Below, piece after piece: positions 16,174-25,009 of a stretch of DNA of 64,000 nucleotides. Under the pieces are notes generated by a model, which had not been told where the DNA came from, searched no databases, and saw only the letters and a list, made by a program, of their open reading frames with translations. Positions within the stretch are counted from its first letter, which is position 1; each line of letters opens with the position of its first letter. Origin of the DNA: VBDM01 sp035651815 (lineage in GTDB: Bacteria > Pseudomonadota > Gammaproteobacteria > Burkholderiales > SG8-39); NCBI GenBank assembly GCA_035651815.1, contig DASRFB010000135.1, forward strand, positions 1-64,000. The letters run 5' to 3'. Position numbers and translations under genes: made by a program.

Positions 16174-17382
16174 TCAGCCCTTCGCGCGGTACATGTAGTC
16201 GCGCGTCATCGGCAGCGGGTTGAGCGCGTCGCGGTCCTTGCGCACGAGCACCTGGTAGATGTTCATCCAGCCGCGCGCGAAGCCGTGCGCGCAGCCGGCG
16301 AGATAGACCTGCCAGATGCGGTAGCGCCGATCGCCGGCCGAGACGATCGCCAGGTCGCGGTTCGCCTCGAGGCGCTTCGCCCATTCGAGGCAGGTGCGCG
16401 CGTAGTGCCGGCGCAGCGACTCCACGTCGGCTGCCTCGAGCCCCGCGCGCGTCATCTCGCGCAGCACGATCGAGACGTGCGGCAGCTCGCCGTGCGGGAA
16501 CACGTAGCGGTTGATGAACTCGCCCGCCCCGAGGCCGACCGCGCGGCTGTCCGGGTCGGCCGAGGTGATACCGTGGTTCATCGCCAGGCCGCCGTCCTTG
16601 AGCAGCGCGCGAATCGTACCGAAGTAGGTCTCCAGGTTGCGCAGCCCGACGTGCTCGAACATGCCGACGCTCGCGATCTTGTCGTAGCCGCCCTCGTACG
16701 GGATGTCGCGGTAGTCCTGCAGCCTCACCTCGCAGCGGCCCTCGAGGCCCTCCTCGCGGATGCGGCGGGTGGCGTACTCGTGCTGGTTGCGCGACAGCGT
16801 CACGCCGACCGCGCGCGCGCCGTACTTCTTCGCGGCGCGGACGACGAGCGCGCCCCAGCCGCAGCCGATGTCGAGGAAGCGCTCGCCGGGCTGGAGCATC
16901 AGCTTGTCGAGGATGTGGTCGAGCTTCTGCTCCTGCGCCTGGTCGAGCGTGTCGGCCTCGTCGCGGAAGTAGGCGCACGAGTACACCATGTTGCGGTCGA
17001 GGAACAGCGAGTAGAAATCGTTGGAGACGTCGTAGTGGTACTCGATCGCCTTGCGGTCGCGCGAGCGCGTGTGCCTCGCGAAGCGGCGCAGGCCGCTGCG
17101 GCCCTTCGCCGCCGCGCTCTTGGCAAAGCTCTCCGCGACGCGGAACACCTCCATGATCGGACCGTCGACGCCGATGTGGCCCTCGACGTAGGCCTCGCCG
17201 AGCTTGAGCAGGTTCGGCGACACGAGGAAGCGCAGCGCAGAGGGCTTGGGCAGGCGCACCTTCACCGTCGGATCACGGGCGAGGTCGAACGCGCGGCCGT
17301 TCCACAATTCGAAGCGCAAGGGGATCTGCGCCGACCGGCGGACGCGGTCGACCAGGCGTTCGAAGCGGTGTTCGAGGAACAT
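16174..17382 (-). CDS. cfa: Cyclopropane-fatty-acyl-phospholipid synthase family protein
   Basis: 402 residues from the chosen ATG at 17382. The N-terminal lipid-binding region is followed by the CFA-family YHYDVSNDFYSLFLDRNMVYSCAYF block and the SAM site FLDIGCGWGALVVRAAKKYG. It transfers methylene from S-adenosylmethionine to unsaturated membrane lipids. I prefer 17382 over the in-frame ATG at 17406 because a TATGAT -10-like hexamer (17407..17402) would fall across the earlier start. It converges with the TPR gene nine bases away. Confidence 0.9.
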   Translation of the reverse strand: MFLEHRFERLVDRVRRSAQIPLRFELWNGRAFDLARDPTVKVRLPKPSALRFLVSPNLLKLGEAYVEGHIGVDGPIMEVFRVAESFAKSAAAKGRSGLRRFARHTRSRDRKAIEYHYDVSNDFYSLFLDRNMVYSCAYFRDEADTLDQAQEQKLDHILDKLMLQPGERFLDIGCGWGALVVRAAKKYGARAVGVTLSRNQHEYATRRIREEGLEGRCEVRLQDYRDIPYEGGYDKIASVGMFEHVGLRNLETYFGTIRALLKDGGLAMNHGITSADPDSRAVGLGAGEFINRYVFPHGELPHVSIVLREMTRAGLEAADVESLRRHYARTCLEWAKRLEANRDLAIVSAGDRRYRIWQVYLAGCAHGFARGWMNIYQVLVRKDRDALNPLPMTRDYMYRAKG

Positions 17383-17541
17383 GCGAGGGGTTCCGGCGAA
17401 TATCATACATCGGCTCTCATGGCTGCGTTCCGGGCCATGATGGTCAGATCGCCCGACCCGCCATTTCGTTCAAAACCGGCCGCTCGTGGACCCGAAGCGC
17501 CCGCCCCGTATAGAATCTCCGCCGATTCCCCAGGAGGATTC

Positions 17542-18732
17542 ATGAAGCTCGGAACGACATGGACGGGCGCCTTGCTCGCGCTCGCGCTGTCCGCCGCGCC
17601 GGTCTCGGCGCAGACGGTGAAGATCGGCGTGGTCAACACCTACTCGGGCCCGAACGCCACGCTGGGCGAGTACATGGACAAGGGCATCAAGCTCTATACG
17701 AAGCTGCACCAGAAGGACCTGCCGCCCGGCGTCAAGGTCGAGCTCGTGGTGCGCGACGACGGCGGCCCCAACCCGGACAAGGCGAAGCAGCTCGCGCAGG
17801 AGCTGATCGTGCGCGACCGGGTGCAGATCCTCGCGGGAACGGTGTTCACCCCGAACGCCGCGGCCATCGCGCCGCTCACCAATGAGGCCAAGGTTCCGTA
17901 CGTCCTGATGAACGCCGGCGGCTCGGTCCTCACCACGCTGTCGCCGTACATCGCGCGCACGTCGTTCACGCTGTGGCAGTCGTCGTATCCGCTCGGCCAG
18001 TGGGCGGCGAAGAAGTACAAGCGCGCCTACATCGCGGTCAGCGATTTCGCCGCCGGCCACGACTGCGAGGCCGCGTTCGAGAAGGCGTTCGGCGATGGAG
18101 GCGGCCAGATCGTCGGCAAGGTGCGCATGCCGCTCGCCAACCCGGACTTCATCCCGTTCATGCAGCGCGTGAAGGACGCGAAGCCCGAGGTGCTGTTCGC
18201 GTTCATCCCCGCCGGCAAGCAGGCGACCGCGATCATGAAGGCCTACGGCGAGCTCGAGCTCGACAAGGCGGGCATCAAGTTCATCGGGCCCGGCGACATC
18301 ACGACCGACGAGGAGCTGCCCAACATGGGCGAGGTCCCGCTCGGCGTGATCACCGCCCATCACTACTCGGCCGCGGCCGAGCGGCCCGCCAACAAGGCTT
18401 TCGTCGCCGCCTGGAAAAAGGAGTACGGCCGGGACTCGAACCCGAACTTTCTCGCGGTCGGCGGCTGGGACGGCATGGACGCGATCTACACGGCGATCCG
18501 CGAGCAGAAGGGCAGGATCGACCCGGCGCGCACCATGGAGATCCTGAAGACGTACAAGAACCCGAACAGCCCGCGCGGCCCGATCTCGATCGACCCCGAG
18601 ACGCGCGACATCGTGCAGAACGAGTACCTGCGCGAGGTGCGAAAGGTCGGCGGCAAGCTCGCCAACGTCGAGCTCGAGACCATCGGCGCGGCGGTAAAGG
18701 ACCCTTGGAAAGAGATCAACCACAAGAAGTAG
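17542..18732 (+). CDS. Branched-chain amino acid-type ABC transporter substrate-binding protein
   Basis: 396 residues. A signal peptide (1-23, ending PVSAQ) precedes a type I periplasmic-binding fold with the family start TVKIGVVNTYSGPNATLGEYM. A strong AGGAGG lies four bases before the ATG, so the long upstream open frame is rejected. It heads an importer operon with LivH, LivM, LivG and LivF homologues. Such Liv-type receptors in Betaproteobacteria bind amino acids, aromatic acids or other small acids. The downstream ring-cleavage genes make an aromatic ligand plausible but unproven. Confidence 0.92.
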   Translation: MKLGTTWTGALLALALSAAPVSAQTVKIGVVNTYSGPNATLGEYMDKGIKLYTKLHQKDLPPGVKVELVVRDDGGPNPDKAKQLAQELIVRDRVQILAGTVFTPNAAAIAPLTNEAKVPYVLMNAGGSVLTTLSPYIARTSFTLWQSSYPLGQWAAKKYKRAYIAVSDFAAGHDCEAAFEKAFGDGGGQIVGKVRMPLANPDFIPFMQRVKDAKPEVLFAFIPAGKQATAIMKAYGELELDKAGIKFIGPGDITTDEELPNMGEVPLGVITAHHYSAAAERPANKAFVAAWKKEYGRDSNPNFLAVGGWDGMDAIYTAIREQKGRIDPARTMEILKTYKNPNSPRGPISIDPETRDIVQNEYLREVRKVGGKLANVELETIGAAVKDPWKEINHKK

Positions 18733-18739
18733 GACCGCG

Positions 18740-18755
18740 CGGGCTTTTGCGCCCG
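18740..18755 (+). repeat. Intercistronic hairpin after the binding-protein gene
   Basis: CGGGC-TTTTGC-GCCCG, 5-bp arms, lies between the binding-protein stop and the permease GTG. Such stem-loops often stabilise the receptor cistron so that it is made in excess of the membrane subunits. Confidence 0.4.
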
Positions 18756-18764
18756 GGAGACTGA

Positions 18765-19643
18765 GTGGAGGGATTCCTCTCGTCGCTGGTCAGCGTGGCG
18801 TTTCACGGCACGGCCTTCGGCATGATCCTGTACGTGATCTCCGTCGGCCTGTCGGTCACGATGGGGCTGATGGGCTTCGCCAACCTCGCGCACGGCGTGT
18901 TCGCGATGGCGGGCGGCTACGTGCTCACGTCGATGATCAGCCGCTACGGCGTGCCCTTCCCGCTCGCGCTCGCGATCGCCTTCGCCGTGGTCGGGGCCGG
19001 AAGCGTGGTGCTCGAGCGGCTGCTCTACTCCCGGCTCTACGCCGCGGGCGACCTCGAGCAGGTGATGTTCACCATCGGCCTGATCTTCGTCGCCGTCGCG
19101 GTGGCCCGGATGATCTTCGGCACGCTGCAGCAGCCGGTGCTCCTGCCCGACTACCTGAAGGGGCAGTTCCCGCTGCTCGGGCGCGACTTCCCGACCTACC
19201 GCGTCTTCATCATCGCGTTCAGCGCGGTGATGGTGGGCGTGCTCTGGTTCGGGGTCGAGCGCACGCGCTGGGGCGCGATGGTGCGCGCGGCGGTCGACAA
19301 CCGCGCCATGGCGCAGTCGATCGGGATCGACACGCGCAAGCTGTTCACGCTGACCTTCGCGCTCGGCAGCGGGCTCGCGGGCCTGGGCGGCGCGCTCGGC
19401 GCGGAGATCATCGCCATCCAGCCCACCTACCCGTTCGAGAACCTCGTGTACTTCCTCATCGTCGTCGCCGTCGGCGGCCTCGGGACGCTGCGCGGGCCGT
19501 TCGTCGCGGCGCTGCTCATCGGCATCGCCGACACGGCGATCAAGTACTGGTACCCGCAGTACGGCGCGTTCCTGATCTACGTCGCGACGATCGCGGCCCT
19601 GCTGTGGCGGCCGGCGGGCCTGTTCGGGCGGCAGCACGCATGA
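18765..19643 (+). CDS. livH: Branched-chain-type ABC transporter permease (LivH)
   Basis: 292 residues, GTG start with GGGAGA upstream. About eight membrane helices with the LivH signature GLSVTMGLMGFANLAHGVFAM near the N-terminus and the coupling-helix region GIDTRKLFTLTFALGSGLAGLGGALGA. It forms the translocation pore with LivM. Its stop overlaps the livM start (ATGA). Confidence 0.92.
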   Translation: MEGFLSSLVSVAFHGTAFGMILYVISVGLSVTMGLMGFANLAHGVFAMAGGYVLTSMISRYGVPFPLALAIAFAVVGAGSVVLERLLYSRLYAAGDLEQVMFTIGLIFVAVAVARMIFGTLQQPVLLPDYLKGQFPLLGRDFPTYRVFIIAFSAVMVGVLWFGVERTRWGAMVRAAVDNRAMAQSIGIDTRKLFTLTFALGSGLAGLGGALGAEIIAIQPTYPFENLVYFLIVVAVGGLGTLRGPFVAALLIGIADTAIKYWYPQYGAFLIYVATIAALLWRPAGLFGRQHA

Positions 19644-20617
19644 GCGCGCACGCGGGCGGCTACAGCGCGAACCCGCGCATCCGCTGGATCGAGTGGCTGC
19701 CGTTCGTCGTCGCGATCGCGGCGTTCTTCGCGCTGCCCGAGTATCTCTCGCTCGGCGCGCGCATCCTCATCTACATCCTGTACGCGCTCTCGCTCGACCT
19801 GATCCTCGGCTACGCCGGGATCATCACGCTCGGCCACAGCGCCTACTTCGGGCTGGGTGCGTACGTCGCCGGCATCCTGGGCGCGAGGCTCGGCGTGAGC
19901 GACCCGCTGGTGCAGCTGGTCGCCGCCGCCGCGGCCGGCGGGCTGCTCGGGATCGCGACCGGGGCGATCATCCTGCGCACGCGCGCGCTGACGCTGCTCA
20001 TGCTCACGCTCGCGATCACCTCGGTGTGCCTCGAGATCGCGAACAAGGCGACCCCGGTCACCGGCGGCGCCGACGGCCTCTCGGGCGTGGTGGTCGCGCC
20101 CATCCTCGGGCTGTTCCGCTTCGATCTGTTCGGCAAGACCGCCTTCCTCTACTGCCTCGTCGCGCTGCTGATCGGGTGGTTCGCCGTGCGGCGGCTGATC
20201 TACTCGCCGTTCGGGGCGTCGCTCACCGGCTTGCGCGAGAACCCCTTGCGCATGCACGCGATCGGCGCCCCGGTGTACTGGCGCCTGGTGCTCGTGTACA
20301 CGATCTCGACCACGCTCGCGGGCGCCGCGGGGGCGCTCATCACGCAGACCAACCAGTTCGTCGGCCTGAACGTGCTGGGATTCGAGTCGGGCGGCGAGCT
20401 GCTGGTCATGCTCGTGCTCGGCGGCGTCGGCCGTCTCTACGGAGCCTTCGTCGGACCGCTCGCGTACCTGGTCGCGCAGGACTTCCTCGCGAAGCAGTTT
20501 CCCGAGTACTGGTACCTCGGCATCGGCGCCATGCTGATCGTCGTGGTGATGTTCGCGCGCGGCGGCATCCTCGGGATCGTCGACGCGGCGGTGCGCCGGC
20601 TGCGGAGGCGCGCGTGA
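19640..20617 (+). CDS. livM: Branched-chain-type ABC transporter permease (LivM)
   Basis: 325 residues. The characteristic LSLDLILGYAGIITLGHSAYFGLGAYVAG block lies near the N-terminus, with TGLRENPLRMHAIGAPVYW as the cytoplasmic coupling loop and GGVGRLYGAFVGPL near the C-terminus. It starts at the ATG overlapping the livH stop; 12 further in-frame codons upstream are ignored. It ends in a GTGA overlap with livG. Confidence 0.92.
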   Translation: MSAHAGGYSANPRIRWIEWLPFVVAIAAFFALPEYLSLGARILIYILYALSLDLILGYAGIITLGHSAYFGLGAYVAGILGARLGVSDPLVQLVAAAAAGGLLGIATGAIILRTRALTLLMLTLAITSVCLEIANKATPVTGGADGLSGVVVAPILGLFRFDLFGKTAFLYCLVALLIGWFAVRRLIYSPFGASLTGLRENPLRMHAIGAPVYWRLVLVYTISTTLAGAAGALITQTNQFVGLNVLGFESGGELLVMLVLGGVGRLYGAFVGPLAYLVAQDFLAKQFPEYWYLGIGAMLIVVVMFARGGILGIVDAAVRRLRRRA

Positions 20618-21366
20618 GCGCCGCGCTCGAGACGCAGGCCCTGTGCAAGAGCTTCGGCGCCCTCACGGTCGCGGACCGGATCGACTTCAGGCTCGAGGCG
20701 GGAGCGCGGCACGCGCTCATCGGGCCGAACGGCGCGGGCAAGACCACTTTCGTGAACATGCTCACCGGTGCGCTCGCTCCGTCGTCGGGCCGCATCCTCC
20801 TCGGCGGCGAAGACGTCACCCGCGTCCGCCAGGCGGCGCGCGTGAAGCGCGGGCTCGGGCGCACGTTCCAGATCAACCAGCTGTTCCGCAGGCTCCCGGT
20901 CCTCGACAACGTCGCGCTCGGGGTCGCGGAGCGCCTCGGCGTGGCGCGGCGGATGTGGAAGCCCGCGAGCGCGCACGCCGAGGTCCGCGACGAGAGCCTC
21001 GCCCTCCTCGCGAGCCTGGGGCTCGCCGCCGACGCGGACCAGCGCGTCCTCGACCTGCCTTACGGCAAGCAGCGCCTGGTCGAGATCGCGATCGCGCTGG
21101 GCCTCAAGCCCGCGGTGCTGCTGCTCGACGAGCCCGCGGCGGGCGTGCCGTCGCTCGAGTCGCACCGCATCCTCGAGGTGCTCGACCGGCTGCCCGCGGA
21201 CATCTCGATCCTGATCATCGAGCACGACATGGACCTCGTGTTCCGCTTCGCGCGCCGCATCACCGTGCTGGTGCAGGGCGAAGTCCTGGTCGAAGGCACG
21301 CCCGAGGAGATCGCCCGGGACCGCCGCGTGCACCAGGTCTATCTCGGCGAGCAGCGCCATGCCTGA
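20614..21366 (+). CDS. livG: Branched-chain-type ABC transporter ATP-binding protein (LivG)
   Basis: 250 residues from a GTG start overlapping the livM stop. Walker A GPNGAGKTT is at 37-45, the family segment FQINQLFRRLPVLDNVALG follows, the signature region is LPYGKQRLVEIAIAL rather than a classical LSGGQ, and Walker B is LLLDEPAAGV. This degenerate signature is common in LivG-like subunits. It overlaps livF by eight bases. Confidence 0.92.
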   Translation: MSAALETQALCKSFGALTVADRIDFRLEAGARHALIGPNGAGKTTFVNMLTGALAPSSGRILLGGEDVTRVRQAARVKRGLGRTFQINQLFRRLPVLDNVALGVAERLGVARRMWKPASAHAEVRDESLALLASLGLAADADQRVLDLPYGKQRLVEIAIALGLKPAVLLLDEPAAGVPSLESHRILEVLDRLPADISILIIEHDMDLVFRFARRITVLVQGEVLVEGTPEEIARDRRVHQVYLGEQRHA

Positions 21367-22060
21367 CGCGCTGACGCTCTCCGGCGTGCGCGCGGGCTAC
21401 GGCGAGACCGTCGTCCTCGAGGACGTCGGCTTCGCGCTCGCCGAGCGCGGGACGCTGGCGGTCCTCGGCCGAAACGGCGTGGGCAAGACCACGCTGCTCT
21501 CGACCATCATGGGGCATACGACTTTCCATTCGGGAACGGTGGAGTTCCGCGGCCGTCGGGTCGCCGCCCTCCCCGTGTACTCGCGCTGCCGCCTCGGCAT
21601 GGGGTACGTGCCGCAGGCGCGAGAGATCTTCCCGTCGCTCACGGTCGAGGAGAATCTCGTCATCGCCGACCGCCGCGGCCGCTGGACGCTCGCGCGCGTG
21701 TACGAGCTGTTCCCGCGTCTCGCCGAGCGCCGCGCGCACATGGGCAACCAGATCTCCGGCGGCGAGCAGCAGATGCTCGCGATCGGACGCGCTCTCATGG
21801 GCAACCCGTCGCTGCTCCTGATGGACGAGCCTTTCGAGGGCCTGGCGCCGATCATCGTCGAGGCGCTGCTCGCGGCGCTGCAGCGCCTGATCCGCGAGGA
21901 TGCCCTGACCGTCGTGCTGGTCGAGCAGCACGCCAAGCTCGCGCTTCAGGTGACGCAGGATGCGCTCGTGCTCAACCGCGGCCGCATCGCGTATCATGGT
22001 CCGAGCGCCGCGCTGCTTGCGGATCCGCATCGGCTGACGAGCCTGATCGTCGCGCAGTAG
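21359..22060 (+). CDS. livF: Branched-chain-type ABC transporter ATP-binding protein (LivF)
   Basis: 233 residues. Walker A GRNGVGKTT (37-45), the LivF-specific GMGYVPQAREIFPSLTVEENL, signature ISGGEQQML and Walker B LLLMDEPFEGLAP are all intact. It pairs with LivG to energise the importer. The next gene, pcm, starts 27 bases on after a C-rich spacer, so the operon may continue into it. Confidence 0.93.
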   Translation: MPDALTLSGVRAGYGETVVLEDVGFALAERGTLAVLGRNGVGKTTLLSTIMGHTTFHSGTVEFRGRRVAALPVYSRCRLGMGYVPQAREIFPSLTVEENLVIADRRGRWTLARVYELFPRLAERRAHMGNQISGGEQQMLAIGRALMGNPSLLLMDEPFEGLAPIIVEALLAALQRLIREDALTVVLVEQHAKLALQVTQDALVLNRGRIAYHGPSAALLADPHRLTSLIVAQ

Positions 22061-22087
22061 CCCTCGCAGCCACCCGTCCCCATCGCC

Positions 22088-22786
22088 ATGACCGGGCTCG
22101 CCTCCACCGACGCCTTCGCCTTCGAGCGCGAGCGCCTCGCCGCCGAGATCGCGGCGATGGCGCGCGAGACCGGCCCCGAGACGAGCCGCCCGCGCTTCGC
22201 CGACGCCGTCATGGCGGCGATGCAGAAGGTGCCGAGGCACCGCTTCGTGCCGAGCGGCGACGAGCCCTTCGCGTACGAGAACCGCCCGCTGCCGATCGGC
22301 GAGGGCCAGACGATCTCGCAGCCGTACATCGTCGCGCTGATGACCGAGCTGCTCGATCCGCGGGCCGGGCAGGTCGTGCTCGAAGTCGGCACGGGCTCGG
22401 GCTACCAGACGGCGGTGCTCGCGGAGATCGTCGCCCGCGTGTATACGCTCGAGGTGGTCGAACCGCTCGCGCGCCGCGCCTCCCTGCTGCTCGGCGAGCT
22501 CGGCTACGCCAACGTCGCGGCCCGGACGGGCGACGGCTACGAGGGCTGGCCCGAGCACGCGCCGTTCGATTCCGTCGTCGTCACCGCCGCCGCGCCCGAC
22601 GTGCCGCGGCCGCTCGTCGATCAGCTGAAGCCCGGCGGACGGCTGGTGATCCCGGTCGGCGGCGCGGGCGACGTGCAGCAACTGCTCGTGGTCGACAAGC
22701 TCGACGATCGCGCCACGGCGCGCCGGCGCACGCTGCCGGTGCGCTTCGTGCCGCTCGTTCGCGCCCGTGGCAAAATAGCGCCATGA
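22088..22786 (+). CDS. pcm: Protein-L-isoaspartate O-methyltransferase family protein
   Basis: 232 residues with the Pcm blocks VPRHRFVP, PIGEGQTISQPYIVALM, the SAM site VLEVGTGSGYQTAVLA and DSVVVTAAAPDVPRPLVDQL. Pcm methylates abnormal isoaspartyl residues to start their repair. Its last bases overlap the start of the LigA-like gene (ATGA), placing it between a transporter and a ring-cleavage pair. No clear ribosome site precedes the ATG. A small-molecule substrate is conceivable from context, but the sequence is ordinary Pcm. Confidence 0.9.
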   Translation: MTGLASTDAFAFERERLAAEIAAMARETGPETSRPRFADAVMAAMQKVPRHRFVPSGDEPFAYENRPLPIGEGQTISQPYIVALMTELLDPRAGQVVLEVGTGSGYQTAVLAEIVARVYTLEVVEPLARRASLLLGELGYANVAARTGDGYEGWPEHAPFDSVVVTAAAPDVPRPLVDQLKPGGRLVIPVGGAGDVQQLLVVDKLDDRATARRRTLPVRFVPLVRARGKIAP

Positions 22787-23064
22787 GGGATTACTGGCTG
22801 AGCAAGCTTTTTTTCGACCTGCAGAGCACGCCCGCGCTGGGCGCCGAGTACCGCGCCGACCGCGCCAAGGTCCTCGATCGCTATCCGCTGAAGCCCGAGG
22901 TGCGCGCGGCGGTCGACAAGGACGATGTCGCCTTCCTCGCCGCGCGCGTCAACCCGTACCTGCTGCGCTTCTATTTCGTGGTCTGCGGCATGCCCGAGGG
23001 CGAGTTCCTGTCGAAGGTGCGCAACGCCGGCGCCGACGCCGCCGCGAGGTCCAGCCATGGCTGA
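22783..23064 (+). CDS. LigA-like small (alpha) subunit of class III extradiol dioxygenase
   Basis: 93 residues. It resembles the PF07746-type alpha subunit of LigAB (protocatechuate 4,5-dioxygenase): YWLSKLFFDLQ, ERYPLKPEVRAAV-like spacing and VNPYLLRFYFVV. The alpha subunit caps the active site of the catalytic LigB chain. It starts by overlapping pcm (ATGA) and overlaps the LigB gene by eight bases, which makes subunit pairing almost certain. Confidence 0.8.
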   Translation: MRDYWLSKLFFDLQSTPALGAEYRADRAKVLDRYPLKPEVRAAVDKDDVAFLAARVNPYLLRFYFVVCGMPEGEFLSKVRNAGADAAARSSHG

Positions 23065-23893
23065 GCTCGCCGGAGTCTTCGCCTCGAGCCACGCGCCGCT
23101 CGTGATCCGCGGCTGGAAGGACATCAGCGCGCCGAACCAGCAAAGCCTGAAGCACGCGTACGACGAGCTCGGGCGCCGCATGAAGGCGGCGCGTCCGGAC
23201 GTGATCGTGGAGATCTCCCCGGACCACTGGGTCAATTTCTTCATCAACAACCTGCCGGCGATCTGCGTCGGCGTCGGCGAGGAGCACGAGGGCCCCGGAG
23301 AGCCTTGGATGAAGGAGTGCCCGTACAAGGCGATCGCCGGGCACCCGAAGCTCGCCACGCACATCGCGCAGGTCGCCTTCGAGCACGATTTCGAGCCCGC
23401 GGTATCGCATCGCCTCATCCTCGACCACGGCTTCGCCATCCCGCTGTGGAAAGGCGGCTTCGACCTGCTGCCGCCGATCGTGCCGATCATCTTCAACGAC
23501 CTCGAGCCGCCCCTGCCCACCGTGCGCCGGTGCCTCGCGTGGGGCGCGATGCTGGCCGAGGCGATCCGCAGCTATCCCGAGAGCATCCGCGTCGCGGTCC
23601 TCGCGACCGGGGGACTCTCCCACTCGATCGGCGAGCCGACCATGGGCGAGATCGACGAGGCTTTCGACCGCGAGTGCCTGCGCCACTTCGAGGGCGGCGA
23701 CGAGCGCTCGCTGGTCGATTTCCTGAACGAGCGCCTGCCGACCATCGGCAACGGCGCCGCCGAGGTGCGCAACTGGGTGGCCGCGCACGGCGCGGCCGGC
23801 AAGCGCGGCTTCGAGCTGATCGATTACTGCAACGTGCCCGAGGTCTACGTCGGGTGCGGCTTCGCCTCCTGGAATCTCGGGGCCCGTCCCTAG
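23057..23893 (+). CDS. LigB-like catalytic (beta) subunit of class III extradiol dioxygenase
   Basis: 278 residues. The Fe(II)-site histidines of the LigB family are visible in FASSHAPLV (about 13) and ISPDHWVNF (about 58), with later conserved blocks RLILDHGFAIPL and LATGGLSHSIGEP. These enzymes open catecholic rings next to the hydroxyls using O2. The exact substrate (protocatechuate, gallate, 3-O-methylgallate or another) cannot be told. It starts inside the LigA gene and is followed after three bases by a core-MetE gene. Confidence 0.88.
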   Translation: MAELAGVFASSHAPLVIRGWKDISAPNQQSLKHAYDELGRRMKAARPDVIVEISPDHWVNFFINNLPAICVGVGEEHEGPGEPWMKECPYKAIAGHPKLATHIAQVAFEHDFEPAVSHRLILDHGFAIPLWKGGFDLLPPIVPIIFNDLEPPLPTVRRCLAWGAMLAEAIRSYPESIRVAVLATGGLSHSIGEPTMGEIDEAFDRECLRHFEGGDERSLVDFLNERLPTIGNGAAEVRNWVAAHGAAGKRGFELIDYCNVPEVYVGCGFASWNLGARP

Positions 23894-23896
23894 GCC

Positions 23897-24931
23897 ATGC
23901 CGCCGGTGCTGCGGACCACCATCGCCGGCAGCCTGCCGAAGCCGGCGTGGCTCGCCGAGCCGAAGAAGCTGTGGGCGCCGTGGCTGCTCGAGGGCACCGA
24001 GCTCGAGCGCGGCAAGCGCGAGGCGCTGCGGCTCGCGGTCGCCGACCAGGAAGGCGCGGGCATCGACATCGTCACCGACGGCGAGCAGACGCGCCGCCAT
24101 TTCGTCACGACCTTCATCGAGGCGCTCGACGGCGTCGACTTCCAGCACAAGCGCACCGTGCGCATCCGCAACCGCTACGACGCCGACGTCCCGATGGTGG
24201 TCGGGGGCGTGTCGCGGCGCCGGCCCGTGTTCGTCGAGGACGCGAAGTTCCTGCGCCAGCAGACGAAGCACCCGATCAAGTACACGCTGCCCGGCCCGAT
24301 GACGATGGTCGATACGCTCTACGACGGCTACTACAGGAGCCGCGAAAAGCTCGCGCGCGAGTTCGCCGGCATCCTCAACCAGGAAGCGCGCGAGCTCGAG
24401 GCCGCGGGCGTCGACGTGATCCAGTTCGACGAGCCCGCCTTCAACGTCTACATGGACGAGGTGCGCGACTGGGGCGTCGCGGCGCTCGAGGCCGCCGCCG
24501 CCGGGCTGGAGTGCACCACCGCGGTCCACATCTGCTACGGCTACGGCATCAAGGCGAACAACGACTGGAAGAAGACGCTCGGCTCGGAGTGGCGCCAGTA
24601 CGAGTCGACCTTCCCGCTGCTCGCGCAGTCGAAGATCGACCAGGTGTCGCTCGAGTGCGCGAACTCGCGCGTGCCGCTCGGGCTGCTCGCGCTGCTCGAG
24701 GGCAAGGACGTGCTGGTCGGCGCGATCGACGTCGCGACCGACAAGGTGGAGACGCCGCAGGAAGTGGCGACCACCCTGCGCGCGGCCATGCGGCACGTCA
24801 CGCCCGAGAAGCTCTACCCCTGCACCAACTGCGGCATGGTGCCGCTCGACCACGACGTCGCGGTGGCGAAGCTGCGCGCGCTCGCGGCGGGCGCCGCGCT
24901 CGTCAGAAAAGAGCTCGAAGCTTCCTCGTAG
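23897..24931 (+). CDS. Core-MetE: cobalamin-independent methionine synthase catalytic-domain protein
   Basis: 344 residues, matching only the C-terminal barrel of MetE. The zinc and thiol-activation ligands are present: H211 and C213 in HICYG, E253 in SLECANSR and C312 in NCGMVPL, with TLPGPMTM and QFDEPAF also conserved. Free-standing core-MetE proteins are methyltransferases to homocysteine or related thiols, and several do not use the polyglutamyl folate of full-length MetE. Placement three bases behind LigAB is unusual and hints at capture of a methyl group from a methoxylated aromatic; that is inference only. Confidence 0.85.
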   Translation: MPPVLRTTIAGSLPKPAWLAEPKKLWAPWLLEGTELERGKREALRLAVADQEGAGIDIVTDGEQTRRHFVTTFIEALDGVDFQHKRTVRIRNRYDADVPMVVGGVSRRRPVFVEDAKFLRQQTKHPIKYTLPGPMTMVDTLYDGYYRSREKLAREFAGILNQEARELEAAGVDVIQFDEPAFNVYMDEVRDWGVAALEAAAAGLECTTAVHICYGYGIKANNDWKKTLGSEWRQYESTFPLLAQSKIDQVSLECANSRVPLGLLALLEGKDVLVGAIDVATDKVETPQEVATTLRAAMRHVTPEKLYPCTNCGMVPLDHDVAVAKLRALAAGAALVRKELEASS

Positions 24932-24932
24932 C

Positions 24933-25009
24933 GTCGTCCTGAGCGAAGCGAAGGATCTGCTTTTTCGCAAAAGCAGATGCTTCGGCCGCTACGCGGCCTC
25001 GGAATGACT
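24933..25009. repeat. REP/MITE-like palindromic element with two hairpins, probable bidirectional terminator
   Basis: The 76-base gap between convergent genes is entirely structured. Imperfect outer arms (GTCGTCCTGAG against CTCGGAATGAC, 8 of 11 pairing) enclose a perfect 10-bp hairpin ATCTGCTTTT-TCGC-AAAAGCAGAT (24955-24978) and a perfect 6-bp hairpin GGCCGC-TAC-GCGGCC (24984-24998). This looks like a dispersed intergenic repeat. A RAYT transposase, the enzyme class that mobilises such elements, is encoded 5 kb away. Confidence 0.75.
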
